DNA from: Chloroflexota bacterium | GTDB taxonomy: Bacteria > Chloroflexota > Anaerolineae > Anaerolineales > Villigracilaceae | Reading direction: 5' to 3' | NCBI GenBank assembly: GCA_021796155.1 | Contig: JAJYOO010000049.1 | Span: forward strand, 1 to 10,820 | DNA: 10,820 nt | Part shown: positions 6,095-10,820 of the stretch, in pieces | Layout: each line of letters opens with the position of its first letter | Position numbering within the stretch: position 1 is the first letter of the stretch | Translations under genes and position numbers: made by a program | The notes under the pieces: model-generated | Seen by the model: only the letters and a program-made list of their open reading frames with translations | Databases searched by the model: none | What the model was told of the DNA's origin: nothing

Positions 6095-6955
6095 TTAGTT
6101 TTGTTCCTTCTCCCCACTCATTTTCATCCACGCCTTTTTCATATTGAGCGAATCTTCTTCCATGATGGGACTCTCACACAAGATGCGCCCGGCGCATCCA
6201 TGGTCATGCAAAGCGCGGAATAAAGCCTTCAAATCCAAATCCGCTTCGGCCAGCTTCAAATGGTTCTTCTCACCTTTCGGACCGTATTCGATTCCTGAAA
6301 GATGGATGTGCATCTTTTTCAGCGCAGATTTTCCCAGCGCTTTTTCATATGCCTTCAACAAAGTGGACCATTCATCGTAACTGTTCATCGTCCCATTGCC
6401 GGGACGCGCGTGCAGGTGGGCAAAGTCAATGCACGGCAAAACGCCTTCGATGGACTTCGACATTTCGAGCGTGTCTTCAAACGATCCGAGCATCGCGGAC
6501 TTTCCCATCGTCTCGGGCCGGATGGTGACCGGGTTGCCCGCTTTGCGAAGTTCATCCACGCAACCTTTCAGACGCGGAATCGCAATCTTCAAAACTTCCG
6601 CTGGCGGATTTTCAAAATATGAACCGGGGTGAAAAATAATATCGGTTGCACCCGCGAGATTGCCGTAATGAGCCGCGTCCATTAGACGTTTACGCGACTT
6701 CGGCCATTCGTCTGCGGTAGCATTCAAGTTAATAAAATACGGCGCGTGGGCGCTGACCGCGACATCTTCTTCGCCGGATGTTTTCTTGATCGCCGCACAA
6801 GTTTCTTCGGAGACGCGCACCGATTGAACCCAGCCCAATTCAAAGGCTTTTAATCCAATCGAATTACTGAACTGGATCGCGCCAACCGAACCACCGGGCT
6901 TCTTCGGCGTACCTGTAGGTGAACCAACTGTTCCAAAGCGAAATGATAAAGCCAT
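6095..6955 (-). CDS. Endonuclease IV-like / xylose isomerase-like TIM-barrel metal enzyme
   Basis: A 286-aa TIM-barrel protein of the AP endonuclease 2 superfamily. The pattern of metal ligands follows endonuclease IV (Nfo): H70 in SAHAPYFINLNA, H109 in IIFHPGSY, E148 in IRPETMG, D177 and H180 in CIDFAHLHARPG, H218 in HIHLSG, E229 and H232 in GEKNHLKL, and E261 in CESPIMEED. In Nfo the seventh block reads D-x-H; here it is E-K-N-H, so one ligand is shifted or replaced. Nfo cuts DNA at abasic sites using three Zn ions; this protein may do so or may be a sugar isomerase-like relative. The start is supported by the SD AAAGGAGAG at 6962-6970, on the - strand. It ends 45 nt from the convergent + strand operon. 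It is of near-normal length for Nfo and shows no truncation. Confidence 0.85.
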   Translation of the reverse strand: MALSFRFGTVGSPTGTPKKPGGSVGAIQFSNSIGLKAFELGWVQSVRVSEETCAAIKKTSGEEDVAVSAHAPYFINLNATADEWPKSRKRLMDAAHYGNLAGATDIIFHPGSYFENPPAEVLKIAIPRLKGCVDELRKAGNPVTIRPETMGKSAMLGSFEDTLEMSKSIEGVLPCIDFAHLHARPGNGTMNSYDEWSTLLKAYEKALGKSALKKMHIHLSGIEYGPKGEKNHLKLAEADLDLKALFRALHDHGCAGRILCESPIMEEDSLNMKKAWMKMSGEKEQN

Positions 6956-6974
6956 AGCTCTCTCCTTTACATTA

Positions 6975-7136
6975 TGTCATTGCAAGGGCGTTCGTTGCCC
7001 GTGGCAATCTCAACTAACGTTCAACTGTTTGTTTGAGGAGATTGTCACGCTGAAAGAACATAGTGCAAGCGACCACCGCCCTTCGGCTTACTCTTCAAGT
7101 ACGATGTCTCTCAGGGAGCGGCGGCTCGCAATGACA
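6975..7136. repeat. 162-bp MITE-like element with 9-bp terminal inverted repeats
   Basis: The ends are TGTCATTGC (6975-6983) and GCAATGACA (7128-7136), perfectly inverted. Inside is a second inverted pair, GGCAATCTC (7003-7011, here starting at G7003/G7004) with GAGATTGTC (7039-7047), one mismatch. It fills the gap between dgkA and the TIM-barrel gene, ending 10 nt from the dgkA stop. No coding capacity is credible and no clear target-site duplication is seen. Dispersed elements with CATTGC...GCAATG ends and CAATCTC cores are known to recur in many environmental genomes. Confidence 0.7.
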
Positions 7137-7146
7137 AATCAAATTT

Positions 7147-7533
7147 TTATTTTCCAAACAACAATAATAACTTTGCATAAAACGGCGGACCAAGAATCAA
7201 CAATCCGATCAACACCGCGGCAATGGCGGCGATGAGCACCGCGGCCGCGCCAACATCCTTGCCAACTTTCGCAAGCGGATGCTTCTCCGGGCTGGCCAAA
7301 TCCACAACGGCTTCGATGGCGGTGTTGATGAATTCCGCGGCAAAGACCATCGTGGCCGTGAGAATGATGATGGCCCATTCCTGCCGCGAGATTCCCAGCC
7401 AGGCTGACACGATAAACACAAGCGTCGCGATGACGGCATGAATCCACGCGTTGCGCTGCGTGCGAAGCGCATACCACCAGCCGTTGAACGCGTGACGAAA
7501 AGAATAAATACGTGATTTAATGAAGTTCCACAT
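7147..7533 (-). CDS. dgkA: Undecaprenol/diacylglycerol kinase
   Basis: A 128-aa integral membrane kinase of the DgkA family. It phosphorylates undecaprenol (the usual role in Gram-positive-type relatives) or diacylglycerol with ATP, recycling the lipid carrier for wall synthesis. The family signature EFINTAIE is at 67-74 with E67, N70 and E74, and KVGKDVGAAAVL at 89-100 supplies the conserved Lys-Asp. Three hydrophobic segments are seen at about 33-50, 52-70 and 97-116, following an amphipathic N-terminal helix. Length is normal. The start ATG has no SD; the 46-nt gap from ybeY is filled with a repeat. It is the third gene of the pgpH-ybeY-dgkA set, an order also found in Firmicutes. Whether the true substrate is undecaprenol or diacylglycerol cannot be read from the sequence. 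Confidence 0.93.
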   Translation of the reverse strand: MWNFIKSRIYSFRHAFNGWWYALRTQRNAWIHAVIATLVFIVSAWLGISRQEWAIIILTATMVFAAEFINTAIEAVVDLASPEKHPLAKVGKDVGAAAVLIAAIAAVLIGLLILGPPFYAKLLLLFGK

Positions 7534-7547
7534 AAAAATTTGTTATT

Positions 7548-7605
7548 CAGGAATCGGAAAAGGGAATCGGGAAAACAGTTTACGACTCCCGAATCTCGAT
7601 TCCTG
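7548..7605. repeat. Imperfect inverted/tandem repeat overlapping the ybeY 3' end
   Basis: CAGGAATCG (7548-7556) is the exact inverse of CGATTCCTG (7597-7605). Between them GAATCGG-type words repeat in tandem (7551-7561 GAATCGGAAAA, 7564-7575 GAATCGGGAAAA), and CTCCCGAATC (7586-7595) pairs imperfectly with the second copy. The right arm lies in the last codons of ybeY, encoding the GIEIRES tail. Confidence 0.5.
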
Positions 7606-8029
7606 CCAGCCCGATATTTTTCAAAATCTCATCCTGCGCTTTCCACATCTTTGATTTTTCCTCCGGCTCGGCATGGTCATGACCAAGCAAATGCAGGACG
7701 CCGTGAACGACCAGCAATTGGACTTCCGATTCGAGCGGATGGCCCGCGGCTTTGACTTGCGCTTCCGCACGAGGAACAGAGATGAGGATGTCGCCCAGAT
7801 AACGCGCGCCCGTTTCCGGGTCCGTTTCGGAGGCGGGAAAAGACAACACATCGGTCGGTGCGTCGACTCCGAGATAGTCGCGGTTTAATTCGTGCAACTG
7901 TGCGTCATCTGTCAAAACGACGGTGATGTCGCCATCCGCAAGTTGATGATCGAGCGCGGCGCGCGCCGCGTTACGAATCAAATCCGGCGTGATCGCTTTG
8001 ACTTCAGTCGAAGATTCGATATGAATCAT
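7580..8029 (-). CDS. ybeY: Endoribonuclease YbeY
   Basis: A 149-aa zinc-dependent single-strand endoribonuclease needed for 16S rRNA 3' end maturation and ribosome quality control. The zinc-binding motif H-x3-H-x5-H is intact: H109, H113 and H119 in VVHGVLHLLGHDH. The upstream family block LNRDYLGVDAPTDVLSFP (48-65) and YLGDILIS (77-84), both typical of UPF0054/YbeY, are present. The ATG start overlaps the pgpH stop by 4 nt (ATGA), indicating translational coupling. The last residues (about 142-149) are encoded by one arm of the repeat at 7548-7605, so the C-terminal tail may have been altered by it. Length is normal. Confidence 0.96.
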   Translation of the reverse strand: MIHIESSTEVKAITPDLIRNAARAALDHQLADGDITVVLTDDAQLHELNRDYLGVDAPTDVLSFPASETDPETGARYLGDILISVPRAEAQVKAAGHPLESEVQLLVVHGVLHLLGHDHAEPEEKSKMWKAQDEILKNIGLAGIEIRES

Positions 8030-10149
8030 TTGAGTTTGGCGTCTTTGAGCGGCGTGGTTTCCATCGGAGCGGACGCAGGCACTTCGGCTGCCGGATATTG
8101 GATGCGCGGATGATATGTGCCGCGCAAACTGGCAACGAACGAATCGGTGATGAGATTGAGATCGCGCAAAGTCAGTTGCGTGTTATCGAGCTGTCCGTCT
8201 TTTTGAGCGCGTTCGATCACAGACGCGACCAGCGCCCGCAAAGCTTCCTCACTCTCCGGCGCTTCGGCGCGCGCACGCGCCTCGACGGAATCAGCCAGCA
8301 TCAGGATTGCCGTTTCGCGCGAACGCGGACGCGGTCCGGGATAGCGGAATTTTTCGATGTCTACTTTCGACGCGTCGCCGCCTGCTCTTTCGAGCGCCTG
8401 GTTATATTGATAACGCGTCAGCATCGTGCCGTGATGCTCAAGGATGAAATCGTCAATGCGGCGCGGCAAACGATATTTATGCGCGAGCCTGACTCCGGCA
8501 TAAACATGCCCGATGATCTTTTCCGCGGCATCTTCGGGTGTGATGTCGGTGTGCGTGTTGATGTTGCCGGGAGCCTGGTTCTCGATGAAGAAAGAAGCGT
8601 CCGTTGATTTGCCAATATCATGGAACAACGCACCGACGCGCATTAACAAAGCATCCGCGCCGATCTTTTCCGCGGCCTGTTCGGATAGGTTGGAAACCTG
8701 CAAACTGTGCTGATATGTACCTGGCGCTTTTCGCAAGAACATTTGCAGTAGCGGAAAATCGGGACGCGAAATCTCGATCAATTGCAGAGCCGTTGGAAGT
8801 CCGAGAAATTGAGCGAGCAAATATTGAAGCAGCAACGCGGCACTGGCCGAAGCAATCCCGTTGAGCAGGGACGCGCCTGCGAGCGTCGCCAGTCCAATCC
8901 AATCTATCGAAGATGTCGGCAGGCGATAAGCCAGAATTGTCGCAATGCCCGCAATCCCCGCCGCTAGACCGCTGAGGAAGAATGCCCAAAAACGCCGCGC
9001 CTGTCCGAGCATCAACACACCGCATAAAGTAGATAGCAAATAAAATGTCAACAGATCCAGCGTGTTCGGCATTCCATAGGTTGCCAGCACACAAGCGGCG
9101 AACGAAACGATCACGCTGGTTTCCATGCCAAATAACGTTGCGAGCAAAAGTCCAAGCGCAGGCAATGGATACGCATACGGAATAATGGCGCGGTTGGGAA
9201 TGACCAGCCGCGCGCCCACGACAAAAATCAAAAACAAATATGCGAGGATCAACAAACTGCGCGGCTCGGATGCAAACGAGGCACGCGGCCGCCGCCAGAA
9301 ATAAAGCCCCAGAAAGATGACCAGCAGAAGAGTGATCGCGCCCGTGCCGAGATATGTTTCCCACGGCTGGTCGGTGCGGATCAGGCCAAACTGTTCCAAC
9401 GCTTCCATGTCCGCCGGGGTGATGATCTCGCCGCTTGACACAATCGTCTCGCCCGCTTTATAGGATTGTACGATGGGAACCACCGCATCACGCGCGGACT
9501 TTTGAGCGGACGCCGTTAAATCGGCGCTGTACTGGCTGTTGGGAATCACGAACGCGCTGACGAATGTCGCCGTCAGGGCCGCGTCCTGTTCGCTGAGCGT
9601 CAGGCTGACGCGCGATGGAATGCTCGCATTGACTGCGTCAAGCGTATCGGTGCGGATCGGCGTACGCATCACCTGTTCCAGCACGCGTAAAGCTTCCTTC
9701 TGAATGGCGCTCCAGCGCGTGTCCGACATGGACAAAATCTGCTGGATATTATCGGCACTGAGAGTAATGTCACCCAACGAAGCCAACTCCGCTTCCTGTT
9801 GGTCAACGGTAACAGTGTTGTCAGTGCGGATCAGGGAAATATGTTGAAGCGTGGCACTGAGCCGGTCAATCTGCTGGCGTGCGATGACCGGGTCAGGGTC
9901 CGTGTAGACGGGCTGCACCGCTTTCTCGGCGATGCTCCGCATTTCATTCGTTCGCACCTGGCTGACGTACTCAAAATCATAGGGAGCCTGCAATGCGCGC
10001 GGCGCAACATCCCCAACCTTAAGCGGCAGTTGCGCGGCCCGCAGACTCAACGGCGAAGTCAGCGCCGCGAACAGGATGATCGCGGCCGCCGCCAGGAGAA
10101 ATATTTGCAGGGTGCGGATCCGTTTTGAAACGAGAGGACGTTCGACCAT
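8026..10149 (-). CDS. pgpH: PgpH-type c-di-AMP phosphodiesterase (7TMR-HDED + 7TM + HD)
   Basis: A 707-aa membrane protein that in Listeria and Bacillus (PgpH/YqfF) hydrolyses the second messenger c-di-AMP. Layout: N-terminal anchor helix (about 12-32), extracytoplasmic 7TMR-HDED region (about 40-262), a seven-helix membrane block (about 268-450), and a cytoplasmic HD domain (about 475-675). HD metal ligands are all visible: H481 (TYQHSLQ), H510-D511 (LFHDIGK), H548 (GHVYAG), H572-H573 (EHHGT) and D620 (LADSVEA). Length matches the family. The C-terminal 25 residues are a Pro/Ala-rich tail. No SD precedes the ATG; a TATCAT box ends 6 nt upstream. Catalytic completeness implies that a c-di-AMP cyclase should be encoded elsewhere. 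Confidence 0.95.
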   Translation of the reverse strand: MVERPLVSKRIRTLQIFLLAAAAIILFAALTSPLSLRAAQLPLKVGDVAPRALQAPYDFEYVSQVRTNEMRSIAEKAVQPVYTDPDPVIARQQIDRLSATLQHISLIRTDNTVTVDQQEAELASLGDITLSADNIQQILSMSDTRWSAIQKEALRVLEQVMRTPIRTDTLDAVNASIPSRVSLTLSEQDAALTATFVSAFVIPNSQYSADLTASAQKSARDAVVPIVQSYKAGETIVSSGEIITPADMEALEQFGLIRTDQPWETYLGTGAITLLLVIFLGLYFWRRPRASFASEPRSLLILAYLFLIFVVGARLVIPNRAIIPYAYPLPALGLLLATLFGMETSVIVSFAACVLATYGMPNTLDLLTFYLLSTLCGVLMLGQARRFWAFFLSGLAAGIAGIATILAYRLPTSSIDWIGLATLAGASLLNGIASASAALLLQYLLAQFLGLPTALQLIEISRPDFPLLQMFLRKAPGTYQHSLQVSNLSEQAAEKIGADALLMRVGALFHDIGKSTDASFFIENQAPGNINTHTDITPEDAAEKIIGHVYAGVRLAHKYRLPRRIDDFILEHHGTMLTRYQYNQALERAGGDASKVDIEKFRYPGPRPRSRETAILMLADSVEARARAEAPESEEALRALVASVIERAQKDGQLDNTQLTLRDLNLITDSFVASLRGTYHPRIQYPAAEVPASAPMETTPLKDAKLK

Positions 10150-10155
10150 AATAAA

Positions 10156-10186
10156 ATGATAACCGCGAAGCTCGCCAAGTGGGCAA
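10156..10186 (-). promoter_or_regulatory. Candidate promoter just upstream of pgpH
   Basis: Read on the - strand, TATCAT (10161-10156) lies 6 nt before the pgpH ATG. A possible -35 TTGCCC (10186-10181) is at a long 19-nt spacing. If used, transcription would start at or next to the ATG. The long spacing makes this weak. Confidence 0.3.
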
Positions 10187-10241
10187 AGATTTATTTACTT
10201 TGCATCCACCGCCCTCACAGAGGGTCGCGCTCTTCGCGGTT
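10161..10241. repeat. Structured inverted repeat in the yqeY-pgpH spacer
   Basis: AACCGCGAAG (10161-10170) and CTTCGCGGTT (10232-10241) are exact inverse copies. They enclose two small hairpins: GCAAAG/CTTTGC (10183-10188 and 10198-10203, 9-nt loop) and CCCTC/GAGGG (10212-10216 and 10220-10224, ACA loop), giving a three-way-junction layout. The left arm is a degenerate 9-nt tandem: CGCGAAG, CGCCAAG and GGCAAAG start at 10164, 10173 and 10182. Confidence 0.6.
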
Positions 10242-10255
10242 CAAAAGAAAACAGC

Positions 10256-10702
10256 CTACTTCGTCAACAATTCCTTCACCACAGCACTGATCTCATTACC
10301 CGCGGCGCGTCCTGCGACTTTGGGCATCAGCACTTTCATCACTTTGCCCATATCGGTTTGTGAAGCCGCGCCGGTCTCGGCAATCGCGGACTGCGCCAGC
10401 GCGCGCAGTTCGTCCGCGCCCATGGCTTTCGGCAGGAAAGCTTCGATCACTTTGATCTCGGCTTCGTTGTCCGCGATCAGATCGGAACGATTGGCTTTCT
10501 TGGCTTCTTCCACGGCTTCGCGGCGATTCTTGATTTCCTTTTGCAATAATGAGATGACCGCCGCATCGTCGAGCGTGGTCTGCTTATCCACTTCCGCTTG
10601 TTTGATGTTTGCCAGCGCCATGCGCGTCGTCCGCTTGCGGACTTCGTCACCGGATTTCATGGCCTGTTTCATGGCTTCGTTCAGTTGGGTTTTTATATCC
10701 AT
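10256..10702 (-). CDS. yqeY: GatB/YqeY-domain protein
   Basis: A 148-aa soluble helical protein of the YqeY family, homologous to the tail domain of the GatB subunit of tRNA amidotransferase. The biochemical role of stand-alone YqeY is not established; a tRNA-related function is assumed from the homology. Family features: N-terminal MDIKTQLNEAMKQAMKSGD, then RMALANIKQAEVDK, EAFLPKAMGADELRA, and the C-terminal MGKVMKVLMPKVAGRAAGNE block. The ATG at 10702 is preferred over longer in-frame versions because it gives the usual family length and N-terminus. It has no SD, and an exact TATAAT lies 7 nt upstream, suggesting a leaderless mRNA. In Bacillus yqeY lies in the same neighbourhood as yqfF-ybeY-dgkA. 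Confidence 0.94.
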   Translation of the reverse strand: MDIKTQLNEAMKQAMKSGDEVRKRTTRMALANIKQAEVDKQTTLDDAAVISLLQKEIKNRREAVEEAKKANRSDLIADNEAEIKVIEAFLPKAMGADELRALAQSAIAETGAASQTDMGKVMKVLMPKVAGRAAGNEISAVVKELLTK

Positions 10703-10709
10703 GACAATC

Positions 10710-10737
10710 ATTATACTAGAGTTGGAGAAAATGTCCC
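10710..10737 (-). promoter_or_regulatory. Sigma70-type promoter of yqeY
   Basis: On the - strand GGGACA (10737-10732) and an exact TATAAT (10715-10710) are spaced by 16 nt. The predicted start falls about 7 nt beyond the -10 box, at the yqeY ATG. The -35 hexamer lies in one arm of the palindrome at 10730-10755. Confidence 0.55.
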
Positions 10738-10755
10738 GCTTGGCAGCGGGACATT
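10726..10755 (-). terminator. 11-bp perfect palindrome with T-run, upstream of yqeY
   Basis: Arms 10745-10755 and 10730-10740 pair perfectly around a 4-nt loop (GCCA when read on the - strand), and the 3' side continues as a T-run (TTTT) on that strand. It would terminate a - strand gene entering from the right edge, and also covers the -35 of the yqeY promoter, so it could act as an operator instead. Confidence 0.6.
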
Positions 10756-10788
10756 GGACGGCGCTCATGTTCAATTTCGAGATTTTAC

Positions 10789-10820
10789 TTATTCGATAGG
10801 TTCTGCTACAAAGATCGGGA
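10789..10820 (-). CDS. Possible 3' end of an upstream - strand gene
   Basis: A - strand frame entering from the right edge reads PIFVAEPIE and stops at TAA 10791-10789, 34 nt before the terminator-like palindrome at 10755. The placement is what a gene end would look like, but nine residues are too few to identify a product, and chance cannot be excluded. Confidence 0.3.
   Translation of the reverse strand, partial: PIFVAEPIE

Noticed and set aside
6088..6107. GGAAC/GTTCC hairpin between the convergent genes
   Set aside because: A 5-bp stem with a 10-nt loop overlapping the TIM-barrel stop; too weak for a terminator.
7029..7235. 68-aa + strand frame across the MITE-like element
   Set aside because: It runs through the repeat and into antisense dgkA, with no SD and no motif.
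8618..9364. 248-aa - strand reading frame in another phase inside pgpH
   Set aside because: It lies fully inside pgpH; the translation is rich in Cys, Arg and His with no family motif, as expected for an out-of-frame shadow of a membrane-protein gene.
10179..10799. 206-aa + strand frame antisense to yqeY
   Set aside because: It is Ser/Ala/Leu-rich low-complexity translation opposite a well-matched YqeY protein; a codon-bias artefact.
1..10820. CRISPR array, tRNA, rRNA, transposase or toxin-antitoxin pair
   Set aside because: No regular direct-repeat/spacer pattern, no cloverleaf or rRNA-like block, no DDE or tyrosine transposase motifs, and no paired small genes of that type were seen on either strand.

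Overview
The window looks like a chromosomal segment of a free-living bacterium, most likely Chloroflexota (Anaerolineae-like). That placement is an inference from the style of the proteins, the compact yqeY-pgpH-ybeY-dgkA cluster and the many intergenic palindromes; no rRNA or other taxonomic marker is present. Most genes are moderately G+C-rich with NCG/NGC-rich codons. One gene (2497-3528) is clearly more A+T-rich and reads as accessory DNA.

Left part, + strand (1-1575): the 3' end of an OmpR/KdpE-type response regulator, a GTAGG-ended palindrome, a terminator hairpin, an Hsp20 small heat-shock gene with a strong Shine-Dalgarno, a second large palindrome/terminator, a well-formed sigma70-type promoter, and an orphan NarL/LuxR-type response regulator closed by its own terminator.

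Middle, + strand (1576-6049): an 86-bp imperfect inverted repeat built from 9-nt-periodic units, a single-domain formyltransferase, an A+T-rich uncharacterised gene (N-terminal winged-helix-like region, conserved C-terminal helical region with R-x4-6-H motifs), then a probable operon: DrrA-like ABC ATPase, ABC-2 permease (ATGA overlap), a SnoaL/NTF2-like protein and an unrecognised 80-aa protein whose SD overlaps the preceding stop codon.

Right part, - strand (6095-10820), read right to left: possible tail of an unseen gene, a palindrome with T-run, yqeY with a TATAAT box 7 nt from its ATG (leaderless-mRNA candidate), a repeat-rich spacer, pgpH (c-di-AMP phosphodiesterase-like HD protein), ybeY (overlapping pgpH by 4 nt), dgkA (undecaprenol/diacylglycerol kinase-like), a 162-bp MITE-like element with TGTCATTGC/GCAATGACA ends, and an endonuclease IV-like TIM-barrel gene convergent with the + strand operon. 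pgpH, ybeY and dgkA join second-messenger hydrolysis, 16S rRNA maturation and lipid-carrier recycling, and echo the Firmicutes yqeY...phoH-yqfF-ybeY-dgkA neighbourhood without phoH.

No tRNA, rRNA, CRISPR array, transposase or prophage gene was seen. No stretch above 300 bases lacks a gene. The most unusual content is the set of structured intergenic repeats (at least five distinct elements in under 11 kb), the A+T-rich orphan gene and the possible leaderless starts of yqeY and pgpH.
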